DNA of 64,000 bases from Bursaphelenchus xylophilus (GCA_904066235.2 CAJFCV020000005.1:11279501-11343500), one strand, 5' to 3'. Shown: positions 1 through 11,268, numbered from the stretch's first letter. A program made the numbers and translations. Notes: generated by a model from the sequence alone, not told the origin.

Positions 1-57
1 GCATTGGTCATTGGCATACTTTACAAAAATTTTTTTCTGATATTCGACCTTTTTTAG

Positions 58-610
58 GAAATTCGTCCAACCTCAATGGGTATTTGACAGTTTCAATGCC
101 AGAAAGTTGTTGCCAGAACAGCGTTATGCTCCAGGCGCCAAATTACCGCCTCATTTGAGTCCATTCGTCGAAGAAAGAATCGGAGATTACATTCCAATTG
201 AGAGAATCGAGCAGCTCAAAGAGGATGGAAAGGGTAAGATTTTTTCCGATTTTTGTTCTTGGTTTAGGTGAAGACTGGATGCTTTATGATCTGGATGGGT
301 TTTAGATGTCACTCATCTCTTGGAGGACATGAATACTACCATCAATGTCCAAGCTCCGAAGAAGAAGCCAGTTGTCCAACCTAAAGTCCACGCCGTCAAT
401 TTGGAAACTGGAGTAGAGGTGAAGAAGGGCCGAGTTCATCGAGAAAACCCTCAGCAGAAGATTAACGAAGAAGGTCACGACCTGAAGATGCGTGAAATGA
501 TGATTCCAAAACGATTCAAACGCGCCTACAAGAAGATCAAGCACGGCCAGAAGGAGAAGAAGAAGGAGGTCCGCAAAATGCATGCCAAACGTCAAACCGC
601 TGAATCTTAG
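58..610 (+). CDS. lpd-7: Pescadillo homolog, 3' part (last two exons)
   Basis: Ribosome-biogenesis factor of the PES1/LPD-7 family, acting in the nucleolus in 60S pre-rRNA processing (family knowledge). Exons 58-233 and 306-610 are joined by a 72-nt GT-AG intron; an acceptor (TTTTTTAG) ends at 57, so earlier exons lie outside the window. The first exon starts with the end of the BRCT domain ([20 protein letters not shown], then LPPHLSPFV), very close to human PES1. The last exon carries the basic, lysine-rich tail typical of the family, with [20 protein letters not shown]. The long acidic stretch of vertebrate PES1 between BRCT and tail is nearly absent. The stop is TAG at 608-610 and an AATAAA at 778-783 is a likely poly(A) signal, overlapping the convergent SCCPDH gene. 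1-57 looks like intron. Confidence 0.9.
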
Positions 611-767
611 AGACATCAGAAGCCCTATTTTTTTGAAGATTGTCCTGGCTTTGCGTTGGATTATAATTTTGGAAGATTTGGGCTCATTTTTCATCAAAAC
701 GACCTTATCCATGTTGTTGTTATTTGTTATACCCAATTTCTAATCCTAAACTCCGTTATTGTTATGT

Positions 768-783
768 TTTTATTGGTAATAAA
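768..783. terminator. Back-to-back poly(A) signals of lpd-7 and SCCPDH copy A
   Basis: AATAAA on the plus strand at 778-783 lies 168 nt after the lpd-7 stop. AATAAA on the minus strand (TTTATT at 768-773) lies 113 nt after the SCCPDH-A stop. The two convergent transcripts are therefore predicted to overlap by a few tens of bases at their 3' ends. Assignment rests on motif and distance only. Confidence 0.5.
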
Positions 784-885
784 GATGGTAATCAGCAGCG
801 AGGAGGTAGAGAAAAATGAAAAACGATAAGAGTTGATGGCTGATATGTATTTTTTATATTGTTCATGACATTAGAAGGTACAATA

Positions 886-2976
886 TTAGAATGTTCTAAA
901 AGTTATTCCAAACTTTTCCAATCGCTCCCAGATCCGGGTATTGTTGAAAGCCCAGCCAGGGCTGTAAGCGCCACCACTGGAAAAATAATCTTTTAGCCTT
1001 GGGATATTAGACTAGGCCAAAAAAATGAAAAGGCTTACGTTCTGGGCATCATGTCCTTGTCCTCAAGAATGGTTACCGCAGCTGATAAAAGACATCCGGC
1101 TGTTGCAACATACGCCAAATCTGGCCCATCAACCCGCCCATTTAGTTTTAAGGTGGGCTGTTTTGAGGGTTGAGGCTCGTCCTCAGCCCATCCGGTGCCG
1201 TATACGTAATAGGTGATTGTGCTCTGAAAAGGGTGGGTAAATACAGTGGGGACATGATCCAGTGGAAAAAGCGCTCCTGCTCTTATTGTGCGACCTCATC
1301 CTGTGGCAAAAAACGTACTATTTTGCATATGGGAAGCATCAAAAATATAGCAAAATGCCTCACTCTTCAAGCGAAAAAACTCTTATTTCAAAAGCGCTCC
1401 TCTTTTTCTGTGGGAAAGGGCGCGCGCGCTCTTCAAAACGAAGTTTTTTCACTTGAAGAGGGAAGTATTTTGCCACATTTTTGATACTTCCCGGATGCAA
1501 AATGGTACTTTTTTTGCTGCTGGATCAGGTCCCTCACTGTAGTATAAGAGCATGCAGAAACGCTAAAAATTTTTAAAGTTTTGCTTACGGTAGCAACCTG
1601 TTGTCTAGTCGGCCCTTCCTTTGAAAGTAGCCCCGCGGTGAAAAGCTCTGGATTATCCAATACAAATTTCCTAGTACGATCAAATTGAGCTAGTCCGATG
1701 ACCGCCATAAGCCTAGGGACCACTCCAATGACCGCGAAAAGTGATGGAACGGCGCAATAGGTGCTGATCTTGACTGGATACTTGTTGTTCTCAACGGCAT
1801 CGTAGTATTGAGTGAGTTCCGAGCAGTAGGGGTCAGTCCCTGGGAAAGGTAGCAGATAGTTTCCGGTGTATTGATCTTTTGAAACTGGGCAACTGGAAAT
1901 AAAAAGTGGTTGAAAACCTCATTGATTTTCTTTGAGTTACTGGTTGAAAAGGGGTGCTTACCGTTTTCCCGGGCCATGATCAGTTTGTGCGAGCTTCGTC
2001 GGCATGATTTGTCTTCGGATTTCCTTGATTTTGCGCTCATTTCTCACGATTCCATTCATCGCCAAAACGACACTGTCAAAAGTTCCGTGATTGAATGTGT
2101 AGCCCTATAAGTTTTTTGCAAGTGATTAGGCAATTACTTCTCTGTGACAAATTTTACTCTAGAAATAAAGAGTGTAGACTTACATGAGGCCCAGGGTTGT
2201 TCTGAGCGACGGCTTCCACATAAGCCAGCGTCCCGGGGAACTCCTTCTTCAGTCTTTGGATCCCAAGATCGCAAGGGATACTGCCGAATCCACAACAGTT
2301 AATTATAAAGACTCCTCTTTCTTTGGCCTGCTCTCCATACTTTAGTTTTGTTTCTTCTTCGAACTGAAATTACGTTGTGATGGTAAAGTTCCGGACCGAA
2401 TCATGTGGCAAAGAAATGCATCCAAATGGGCAGAACGCAAATGAAATGCATCCTCTTCTTTGGGATACATTTCATTTGCGTTCTTCTCATTTTGGATGCA
2501 TTTTTTTGACACATGATCAGGTCCGAGTTTGTAAAAATTTCATGCAAACTTGCCATAGGCTCTCCAGTAATGTCCACGTACGAGCTTTGCCCCTCTAGAC
2601 AAGCCTCGATCAGTTTTTCGCCATTTTGATAGAACGGTCCAACTACAGTAATCACAACTTTCGTTTGGCTTGTAACGGCCACCAAGCTTTGGTAATCCGA
2701 AGCGTCAGCGATTAGAATGGGAATATGCGATAGGTTCTGCTCTGAAAATAGTCAAAATTTAATTTTTTTGCTTTAGTCCATCTGCAGTTTACTCTAACCA
2801 CGCTTACCAGTTAAATTCGCTACTTTGTCCAGCGATTTCTCCAATTTTGAGCGGTTTCTTCCGGCAATGGCCAGAGTGTGCTTCTTGTGATATTCTGATT
2901 TGACAAAGGTTTCCAGAACGTATTCTCCGGTAAATCCGGAAGCTCCGAATAACACTAGATCATATGGGCGAGACAT
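886..2976 (-). CDS. SCCPDH: Saccharopine dehydrogenase-like oxidoreductase, copy A
   Basis: Predicted 419-residue protein of the SCCPDH family (human about 429), an NAD(P)-binding oxidoreductase of uncertain substrate, found on membranes and lipid droplets in other animals. Exons, 5' to 3': 2808-2976, 2554-2741, 2184-2363, 1962-2104, 1589-1892, 1039-1223, 886-976; they sum to an open 1260-nt frame. The nucleotide-binding GASGFTGEYV motif is at residues 10-19; SSYVDITGEP and GSIPCDLG match family blocks; a hydrophobic stretch (CAVPSLFAVIGVVPRLMAVI) fits the membrane-associated segment. Intron 2 begins with GC (ATG|GCAAGT) and holds a small hairpin repeat; intron 5 holds a Pal-A repeat. The start was chosen because it places the Rossmann motif at the N terminus as in the family. 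The frame is intact, so it is probably functional. Confidence 0.88.
1242..1541. repeat. Pal-A palindromic repeat, copy 1
   Basis: Pal-A is a roughly 240-bp near-perfect palindrome. Each arm reads from an outer CAGTGGGGGACCTGATCCAG-like end through GGCAAAAAACGTACCATTTT and CATCCGGGAAGTATCAAAAA to CTCTCCAAGTGAAAAAACT; the centre is a GC-rich spacer (GGGCGCGCGCT). It has no coding capacity and behaves like a MITE. This copy sits in SCCPDH-A intron 5 and has a short extra duplication near its left end. Confidence 0.85.
2391..2526. repeat. Small hairpin insertion in SCCPDH-A intron 2
   Basis: An imperfect inverted repeat of about 135 bp. The left arm includes AAATGCATCCAAATGGGCAG and ACGCAAATGAAATGCATCC; the right arm is its reverse complement, and the ends read CGGACC / GGTCCG. 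It is absent from the same intron of copy B, which is only 44 nt, so it inserted after the duplication or was lost from B. Confidence 0.75.
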
Positions 2977-3084
2977 TTTGCAACTAAAATTGACAAGAAA
3001 ACTAAAAATAATATAAAATTGGTGACTTCGTTGGAAGCCCAGGTGAAAATATAGTTTCACAGTTGCGCTAATCACGAGACTTAA

Positions 3085-3786
3085 TTTTGTGGTCTTGAAT
3101 AATGCTGATTTCTACAGCAGGGGTAAGAAATGGCAAGTGAATTTGCATTTTTATCCCTGGAATAAGTTGTCATTGTCCTTAATTTCAAAATTATTGCGAT
3201 CCGTGAAGGGAAATTATTTTAAAAATAGCCGTCATGATTTGAAATTTTTTTGGCGTCATATAAGCGCTGTGGTTACGATTTATCGTTTGATTAGCTGTCA
3301 AAAAATTTAATAGGAGATTCACTCCGTTTGAAGCACGGGAGACCAGCCTTCCGGTCCGAGGCAGGATCCAGCATCCCGAATTGTGTTGAAATGCGTTTGC
3401 TGGACATTTTGACTGCCTCCGTATGCCTTGGCTCAGAAAGGAAGGTATGCGGAGGCATTGAAATGTCTCATGTATGCATTTAGAAAGTTGTTGGGTACTG
3501 GATCCTATCCCGGACCATAAGGTTGGTCTTCCGTGCTTCGACCGGAGTGAATCTCCAGAAATTTGTTGACAGCTAATCAAAAGATAAATACGTAACCATA
3601 TAGCACTTATATGACACCAAAAAATTGTTCAAATGATGACAAATATTTTTAAAATAAATTATTTTCATGGATCGCAACTTTTTTGAAATTAAGGGCAATG
3701 CCAACTTATTCCGGGGGTAAAAATGGACTTGCGATTTTTGCCTCCTGCTGTACAAATAAGCATTATTCAAGGCCACTAAACTGCCT
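3085..3786. repeat. 700-bp inverted repeat between the SCCPDH copies
   Basis: Arms at about 3085-3312 and 3562-3786 are diverged reverse complements (shared GCATTGTCCTTAATTTC-like and TTTTTGGCGTCATATAAG-like blocks). An inner pair at the loop edges (GGAGATTCACTCCG... / ...CGGAGTGAATCTCC) continues the palindrome. No coding sequence; probably an old non-autonomous DNA transposon. Confidence 0.65.
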
Positions 3787-3791
3787 CGTCA

Positions 3792-4041
3792 TACAGTGAG
3801 GGACCTGATCCAATGGCAAAAACGTTTCATTTTGCATCCCGTAAGGGACCAAAATGTCTCCAAACCCTTCCCTTCAATAAGCTAAAAGCTCCGCTTTGAA
3901 AAGGCGCCCTTTCCTTCAAGGCGGGCTTTTCAAAGCGGGGGTTTTTTTAGCATAGAGAAGGGAAGGTTTTGGAGACATTCTGGTCCCTTCCGGGATGCAA
4001 AATGAGGCATTTTTTGCCATTGGATCCGGCCCCTCACTGTA
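3792..4041. repeat. Pal-B palindromic repeat, copy 1
   Basis: Same terminal 30 bp as Pal-A (CAGTGAGGGACCTGATCCAA) but a different inner arm, GGGACCAAAATGTCTCCAAA followed by CCCTTCCC. This shows a subfamily that keeps its ends and swaps its body. A second copy is at 11269-11484. Confidence 0.8.
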
Positions 4042-4247
4042 TATGACGCCAAAAATAAATTCACAACGGAATTTTTAAATAAGTCTGCTTCATCCACAGC
4101 AACATTTTTGAAATTAAGGGCAAAACCCCAGCTTTCTTCAGCTAAAAAAATGCCTGCCATTTTAAACAAATACTGGAATCAAAGCTGCTATTTTTTATGG
4201 AACGTTTCTTTCTTCCAAAACTGCAGAAAATGTTCTCAATAATGCTG

Positions 4248-4457
4248 TTATTGCCACCCTTTTCTCATTACGTATGATAAATAATGAAACAAGAAAAACT
4301 GGAAAAAGAGAAAGTTCTCCGACGGAATTTCGACGGTTTGTTTTTTTGCAAACAACCCTAGATTCCTTATGCGCGTTATTGGTCTTTTATACCGGTGAAA
4401 AGGATCGAATCTGTGACAGAAAACACAAAGTTGAATTGCGCAAAAAATGCATAACAA
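4248..4457. repeat. Dispersed repeat shared with 8488-8705
   Basis: About 210 bp resembles 8488-8705: a GAAAAAGAGAAAGTTCTCCGACGGAATT-type block, TTTTGCAAACAaCCC, then TTTTATACCgg and GAtCGAATCtg. Open frames here are short and not conserved between the copies, so I read it as a repeat, not a gene. Confidence 0.5.
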
Positions 4458-4746
4458 ATGTCAGACCACTGAAAGCTGAAGATACTATTGATTGTCGCGT
4501 TTGGCGATGGCTTTGCATTGAATTATAATTTCAAAGCGTTTGGGCTGATTTATCACAAAAAGGACATTATTGACGGTATTGTTATTTGTTATACCGAATT
4601 TCGAACCCCAAACTACGTTATTTTTATCGTTTATTGATAAAAAAAGATGATAAAGAGCTGAGAGGAGGTAGAAAAAGTGTAAAAAGATGAAGGTTGATCG
4701 CTGGGAAATATTTATGACACTGTTTATGGCATGAGACGGTATGACA

Positions 4747-7186
4747 TTAGAATGTTCTAAAAGTGAATCCAAATTTTCCCAATCGCTCCCAGATCCGGGT
4801 ATTGTTGAAGGCCCAGCCAGGGCTGTAAGCGCCACCACTGAAAAATTGTTTTATTAGCATTGGGATATTAAACTAGGCCAAGAAAAAAAGAGATCCTTAC
4901 GTGCTAGGCATAACATCCTTGTCTTCCAGAATGGTTAACGCCGCTGATAAAAGCGCTCCGGATGTTCCAATATAAGCGCAATCGGGCCCATCAACTCGCC
5001 CATTCAGCTTTAAGGTGGGTTGTTTTGAGGGTTGAGGCTCATTCTCAGGCCATCCGGTACCGTAAATGTAATAGGTGATTGTGCTCTGAAAAGGATGGGT
5101 AACGTAATGTCAGGGAAGTTAGAGGGGCAGTAGGGGTCCTCCTTGTACAGTGAAGGGTCTATCCGGTGGCAAAAAACGTTCAATTTTGCATCCGGGAAGT
5201 ATCAAAAATGTCGCAAAATGCCTCTTCAAGTGAAAAAACTCCGATTTTAAAAGCTACTCTTTTTGTGAGAGAAAGGGCGCGCTCTTCAAAACGGAGTTTT
5301 TTTCACTCGGAGAGGGAAGCATTTTGCCACATTTTTGATACTTCTCGGATGCAAAATGGTACGTTGTTTGCCAATGGGTCAGGTCCGCCACTCTATCTCA
5401 AGGAACTTGAAGATGAAAACGTAAACATTAGAACTGGTTTTTCAGGAAATAAAAAGTCTTGGTAGAGTCATCTTACAGTAGTAATCTGTTGCCTAGTGGG
5501 TCCTTCCTTGGTAAACTGCCCTCCGGTCACGAGTTTCGGATTATTCAACAAGAATTTTCGGGTAGGACCAAATTGTGCCAGTCCAAACACTGTCACCAGC
5601 CAAGGGAAGATCCCAATGGCCGCAAGGCCGGATGGAAGCGCAAAATAGGTGCTGATCTTGACGGGATACTTGTTATTCTCAACGGCGTCGTAATATTGCG
5701 TCATTTCCGAGCAGTTAATATCACTTCCGGGGAAAGGGATCACGTATTTCCCGGTGTATTGGTCTTTGGAGACTGGGCAACTGAAAATAAAAATGGGTTG
5801 AAGACCTCATTGATGTTCTTTGAGTTAAAAAAGGGGTGCTTACCGTTTTCCCGGGCCATGAGCAGTTTGCTCAAGCTTTTTCGGCATGATTTGTCTTCGG
5901 ATTTCTTTGATTTTGCGCTCATTTCCTGCCATTCCATTCATCGCCAAGACAAAGCTGTCATAAGTGCCATGATTCAAAACGTAACCCTACAAATTATTAG
6001 GGTATGTTTAGGGCATACTTTAAATTGGATTTTTTTAGGTTTGAATAGTCTTTTCATGACCTGTTTTGCAAAGATATCCCCCCAATTTTTTTACGTTTGT
6101 TACTGTATGTACACTGACGGACTTGGCAGAAAACGTACCATTTTGCATCCGGGAAGCATCAAAAATGTGGCAAAATGCTTCCCTCTCCAAGTGAAATAAA
6201 TTTCGTTTTGCCTTTCCCTCACAAAAAGAGCGAGCGCGCTTTTGAAATCGGAGTTTTTTTCACTTGGACAGGGAAGCATTTTGCCACATTTTTGATACTT
6301 CCCGGAAACAAAGTATTATAGTACGTTTTTTGCCACTGGATCAGGTCCTCTACTGTAACAGGTTACGTCCAGAGATTGCTGAAGCCGGCTCTTGGCTCCG
6401 GCTCTAAGCCTCTCCGAGCCGGAGCCGCAAATTTTGTGTCCTGAGCGCAAAATCGGAGCCAGGCATCTCAGCGTTCAGAAAAGTAAAAATTTCGTGGTAT
6501 TGATAAACCAATTGCTTGAAAAATCACTCTGTACTCACGTGAGGTCCGGGATTGAATTGAGCGACAGTCTCGACATAGGCCAGAGTCCCTGGAAATTCCT
6601 TTTTCAGTCGTTGAATTCCCAGATCACATGGGATACTGTCGAATCCGCAAGCGCTGACAATGTACACTCCCTTTTCTTTGGCCTGTTCTCCATATTTTAG
6701 TTTTGTGTCTTCTGTGAACTGTAAAAGAATCAAACACTTTAAATAACATGATAAAAACTTGCCATAGGCTCTCCGGAAATGTCTACGTAGGAGCTTTGTC
6801 CCTCCAGACAAGCCTCGATCAATTTTTCGCCATGTTGATAGTACGGTCCAACTACAGTAATCACAACTTTCGTTTGGCTTGTAACGGCCACCAAGCTTTG
6901 GTAATCCGAAGAGTCAGCGATTAGAATGGGAATATGCGAAAGGTTTTGCTCTAAAAATAGTCAGACTTCAGTTTTTATACTTTGGTTCCACCTGCAGTTT
7001 ACTGTAATTGCGCTTACCAGTTAAATTCGCTACTTTGTCCAGCGATTTTTCCAATTTTGAACGGTTTCTGCCGGCAATGGCCAGAGTGTGCTTCTTGTGG
7101 TATTCTGACTTGACAAAAGTTTCCAGAACGTATTCTCCGGTAAATCCGGAAGCTCCGAACAACACTAGGTCATATGGGCGAGACAT
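4747..7186 (-). CDS. SCCPDH: Saccharopine dehydrogenase-like oxidoreductase, copy B
   Basis: Tandem paralog of the gene at 886-2976. All seven exons have the same lengths (169, 188, 180, 143, 304, 185, 91 nt): 7018-7186, 6763-6950, 6539-6718, 5844-5986, 5477-5780, 4901-5085, 4747-4837. It gives 419 residues with the same GASGFTG nucleotide-binding motif. The first exon encodes the same residues as copy A and exon 7 is nearly unchanged, but the middle exons differ at many residues (for example VSACGFDSIPC against INCCGFGSIPC), so both copies seem to have been kept. Intron 2 keeps the GC donor. Introns 4 and 5 carry Pal-A repeats. A minus-strand AATAAA at 4630-4635 lies 112 nt after the stop. 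Copy B is upstream of copy A in the direction of transcription; the 1.8 kb between them is filled by repeats, so they are probably separately transcribed. Confidence 0.88.
5145..5395. repeat. Pal-A repeat, copy 2
   Basis: Lies in SCCPDH-B intron 5, the intron that also holds a Pal-A in copy A. The insertion points and arm sequences differ, so these may be independent insertions. Confidence 0.75.
6110..6357. repeat. Pal-A repeat, copy 3
   Basis: Lies in SCCPDH-B intron 3. Its outer left end is degraded (ACACTGACGGACTTGGCAG) but the inner arms are intact. Confidence 0.75.
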
Positions 7187-7372
7187 TTTGCAACTAAAAT
7201 TGACTAGACAAATTAAAGGCAATAGATCATTAGTGACGAAATTTCAGATAAAAAACATGTTTCGCAATAGATAAAATGACGAGGCTACAAAATTTGCTAC
7301 GTGGTCAAGGTCTACTTTACGATCCGGTATAGGTTCCAATACCCAAAAAAACACGTTCAAATGCTTTCAGAA

Positions 7373-7614
7373 TACAGCGAGGGACCTGATCCAGCGGCAA
7401 AAAACGTATGATTTTGCATCCGGGAAGTGTCAAAAATGTGGCAAAATGCTTCCCTCTCCAAGTGACAAAACTTTGCTTCCCTCACAAAAAAAGCGGGCGC
7501 GCTTTTGAAATGGGAGTTTTTTCGCTTGGAGAGGGAAGCATTGTGCCACATTTTTGATACTTCCCGGATGCAAAATAGTACGTTTTTTGCCACTGGATCA
7601 GGTCCCCCACTGTA
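7373..7614. repeat. Pal-A repeat, copy 4
   Basis: Intact palindrome just upstream of SCCPDH-B, running from TACAGCGAGGGACCTG to CCCCACTGTA. Confidence 0.85.
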
Positions 7615-7656
7615 CTTTTTCTACCCATGCTTTTGACCAGAGGTTAAGGCATGTGG

Positions 7657-7879
7657 CACGTCAAACTGAGATAAGCTAAAACAGTCCGGTGAATGGATTG
7701 GGAATTTGCCAAAAAAAGACGTGAAAAACGTTCTGCCGGAGAAGAACTGGGGAATTTTTGGGGCGAGAGAGTACATTTTTGCGCGTCTTTTCTCTTCCTC
7801 TTCTGCGAAATCAAGACGAAATGTAGAAAACCGATAGCGAAGAGTCTATTCGGGTCACCGGACTCTACAGTTTGACGTG
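7657..7879. mobile_element. Pal-H MITE, copy 1, with 5-bp target duplication
   Basis: Terminal inverted repeats start CACGTCAAACTG and end CAGTTTGACGTG. The flanks repeat TGTGG on both sides, a 5-bp target-site duplication. The inside is non-coding. The second copy (54159-54382) has a different 5-bp duplication. Confidence 0.75.
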
Positions 7880-8258
7880 TGTGGTGGTGACAAAATGTAT
7901 GCATGTGAACGTAATGGTGGTCATTGGATCCCATACCGAACCGTAAAGTAGACCTTACAAGTTTGAAATGGAGTGAATCTTCTGCTAAAAGTTTTCTGGC
8001 CAATCCGAAAAAAAGAAACATAATCTCAGCTCATATAGGACTTGGAACTATAGGTCATAACGCAACTTTTACAAAAAGCTTCCTCTATCTCCTCGAGGTT
8101 TTTTAAAATCCGGCTAGTGCTGAAGTAATCAGGCGTGCTTATGGGCATCCAGTTTCGGACTATAAAGTATAAAGCTCTTATAAAGCTTGAAAACCGAGTG
8201 AATGTTTTAGCAAAAGTTTCCTGGCCAATCCTAAAAAACTAATCGTGCCATTTTAACA

Positions 8259-8402
8259 GTCTGTCGGGAAAATAATGAGCACAATGTCGCTGCGCCAATT
8301 GCCGCTGTAGTGAAAAGTAATTTGATTTTGCCGCGACAAAATTCATTTTCTTGCGATGCGATTTTCGATGCGACAGAGTGGTCATTATTTTCCCGACAGC
8401 TC
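8259..8402. repeat. Pal-C palindromic repeat, copy 1
   Basis: Pal-C is a 140-160-bp palindrome with ends CAGTCTGTCGGGAAAATAAT / ATTATTTTCCCGACAGACTG. The arms carry GAGCACAATGTCGCTGCGCC and GTCGCGACAAAATTCATTTT. It is the commonest family here, with about twenty copies or single ends. Confidence 0.85.
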
Positions 8403-8987
8403 AAAAATCGGAATCTTGAACTGCGATTTGAAAAAAATCCATTCATTTCCCAAGCCAGCAAGAAAAAAGTCTAATTGACTTCCGCTCTTGCCACCCTTCT
8501 AATTGCTTACAAATAATGGGAAGAAACAAAAAAAAGGTAAAAAAAGAAATTCTCTGATGAAATTCCGACGCTTTGTTTTTTACAAACAGCCCCGATTACA
8601 TGCAGAAAAAGCGATGACGCCGAAAATAGTGGCGCGTACTCCAGCTTTTATACCCGCGGAACAGATCGAATCTTGGGCATAAAACACAAAATCGAATGCG
8701 CCACGAAGAAAACCGCCTCGCGAAAAACCCGCCGACTACAAGGTAGAGAGGCACAGATTCGACAGTTTTTCGTGAACCGTTTGGTCGAAGACCCGACATA
8801 ATGTGTTCTTTGATGGAGTGATAAAGACAGTTTGTCTCGGCTTTTCGCTGATAAGTAATACATCGGAAAATAAAAGTGCTTTCAAAGATTGGTCAAAACA
8901 ATGCGGAGAATTTGAAGTTTCTGTGGATACAGAATTGTATTGTTTTAAAACAAGTTTTGCGAGAGACTCGAGCTTTCAGATTTGCCT

Positions 8988-10533
8988 TGTGCACATGAAA
9001 CAGGATGTCACAGTAGAGCCATGAAACACTAACCATATGTTACCCTAACCGCAAGTACTAAATTTCAGAAGAAAATTTTTGGATTATTGGCCTACTGTAG
9101 GTGTACTGTAGCTTTCCCGCATTTCCAGGATCTCAGCCACGAGAGGTTGGATTCTCTCCGGACCTTCTCTGTCTTATAGAATGGACAATTCTAAGCAACT
9201 TTCGTATTGACACTTTTTCCCTTGGACTTCTGGAAGTATGTGAAAAATTTGCATATTTGGCAAAAAATTTATATTTCTTAAATTTTCTAAAAAAATTTGC
9301 ATATCGGGACGTCCTTTTTATTGCTCTAAATGATGCTCCATAAAGCGACAATTCAAACGGTATATAGGTCATCACAAGGCGTTCTGCCTATGTTGCAAAC
9401 GAGGCTTCTAAAGGTCGGGTCATCACGGATTTTTCTCGGGCTAAAATTTTATATGCGAGACATTGGGACAAAATTTGGTCTTATTATAATCTACGCAAAA
9501 TTCTAAGACTTTTGGACCACACTTTTATGAGTCTCAGACCGACCGGTCGAAAGATACGACCGATTCTTGAGACTTTTCCGGTATTTTACAATTTTTACCC
9601 GGAAGACGGAATTTCGGGGTTTCTTTGATTACGTTTAATTCGGCGTCTCTGGATAACCCAATGTTTGTCGCTTTTCGTACTTTAGCTATTCAAGATTTTT
9701 TGAAAAGTTGGTTGTCGCTTCTAGGAATATTCTGAGGTACACTTGTAATTTTTTTGAAGTCTGACACCATGTCGCAAGTTAGCTTCTAAGAGGAAAAATC
9801 GACAAAATTACCTTTTTTAGTTGCCGCATTTCGAGATTATTCTATAGGTCGAATCGATCAAAATATTTTCCATTTATTTTCAAGTTCAGAAAAAATCATG
9901 CAAATTTTCCGTCACCTTCCGGGTAAAAATTGTAAAATACCGGAAAAGTCTCAAGAATCGGTCGTATCTTTCGACCGGTCGGTCTGAGACTCATAAAAGT
10001 GTGGTCCAAAAGTCTTAGAATTTTGCGTAGATTATAATAAGACCAAATTTTGTCCCAATGTCTCGCATATAAAATTTTAGCCCGAGAAAAATCCGTGATG
10101 ACCCGACCTTTAGAAGCCTCGTTTGCAACATAGGCAGAACGCCTTGTGATGACCTATATACCGTTTGAATTGTCGCTTTATGGAGCATCATTTAGAGCAA
10201 TAAAAAGGACGTCCCGATATGCAAATTTTTTTAGAAAATTTAAGAAATATAAATTTTTTGCCAAATATGCAAATTTTTCACATATTTCCAGAAGTCCAAG
10301 GGAAAAGGTGTCAATACGAAAGTTGCTTAGAATTGTCCATTCTATAAGACAGAGAAGGTCCGGAGAGAATCCAACCTCTCGTGGCTGAGATCCTGGAAAT
10401 GCGGGAAAGCTACAGTACACCTACAGTAGGCCAATAATCCAAAAATTTTTTTCTGAAATTTAGTACTTGCGGTTAGGGTAACATATGGTTAGTGTTTCAT
10501 GGCTCTACTGTGACATCCTGTTTCATGTGCACA
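8988..10533. mobile_element. Long fold-back element with nearly identical 618-bp arms
   Basis: Left arm 8988-9605 and right arm 9916-10533 are reverse complements around a 310-bp spacer; outer ends read TGTGCACATGAAACAGG. In the stretch I compared closely (about 240 bp) I saw one difference, and one more near the outer end, so the arms are over 99% identical. No transposase is visible; open frames in the arms are mirror copies of each other and resemble nothing I know. I found no clear target duplication at the flanks. Confidence 0.85.
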
Positions 10534-10918
10534 GCTAGCTCGACCCTTACAAAAAAGCTGTTTTAAAATAATATCTGAGGCCAAAGTTTTGGTTTTATTT
10601 TTAGTATCTGTATAGTTGTAGTTTACAAGGAAGTACCCGACATGCGAACCTCAGATTTTCTTTGAATTTTGCACACACGTTTGGCATATGCCGTACATCA
10701 ATTCTTGAAAGTTTTAGCTCGCGCTTTGCAGGAGCAGACGAGATATTGAATCATCTTTGCCGCCAAGATAGTACGCTAAATGCGGAGAGCGGTCATAGAC
10801 AAAAAATAAAAGAAATATTTGACCTTTGGTGGTGAGAGAGTATGTTAAAAGAGGAGTTCGGTCAGAGATAAAAGCACTTTTTGGCCGCAAGGCGCGAAAT
10901 GCGCAAATTTTCTTCAAG

Positions 10919-11181
10919 TACAATGAGGCACCAGATCCAGTGGCAAAAAACGTACCATTTTGCATCTGGGAAGTATCAAAAATGTGGCAAAGTGTTTCCC
11001 TCTCCAAGTGAAAAAACTTTGTTTTGAAGGACACGCCCCTTTTCCTCTAAAAAAGAGCGGGCGCGCTTTTGAAATCTGAGTTTTTTTTCACTTGGAGAGG
11101 GAGGTATTTTGCCACATTTTTGATACTTCCTGGTTGCAAAATGGTATATTTTTTTGAGACTGGATCAGGTTTCTCACTGTA
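10919..11181. repeat. Pal-A repeat, copy 5
   Basis: Palindrome between ACAATGAGGCACCAGATCCAG and TTTCTCACTGTA. Preceded at 10700-10900 by fragments of Rep-E (GCGCTTTGCAGGAGCAGACGAG, then the GCGGAGAGCGGTCAGAG motif). Confidence 0.75.
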
Positions 11182-11268
11182 CAGAACCGCTCGGTGGTGG
11201 GCTTCGATTGCTGACTACAATTTATATAGTACATAATCTGAGCCTTGTTCTTATTTACTTTTATGCAG

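Noticed and set aside
7693..8106. Short frames on the plus strand around 7.7-8.1 kb
   Set aside because: They fall in the Pal-H MITE and adjacent repeats, and the same sequence occurs inverted at 54.2 kb.
9101..10420. Mirror-image 80-residue frames on both strands
   Set aside because: They lie in the arms of the fold-back element and exist as palindromic copies; no domain or start context supports a gene.
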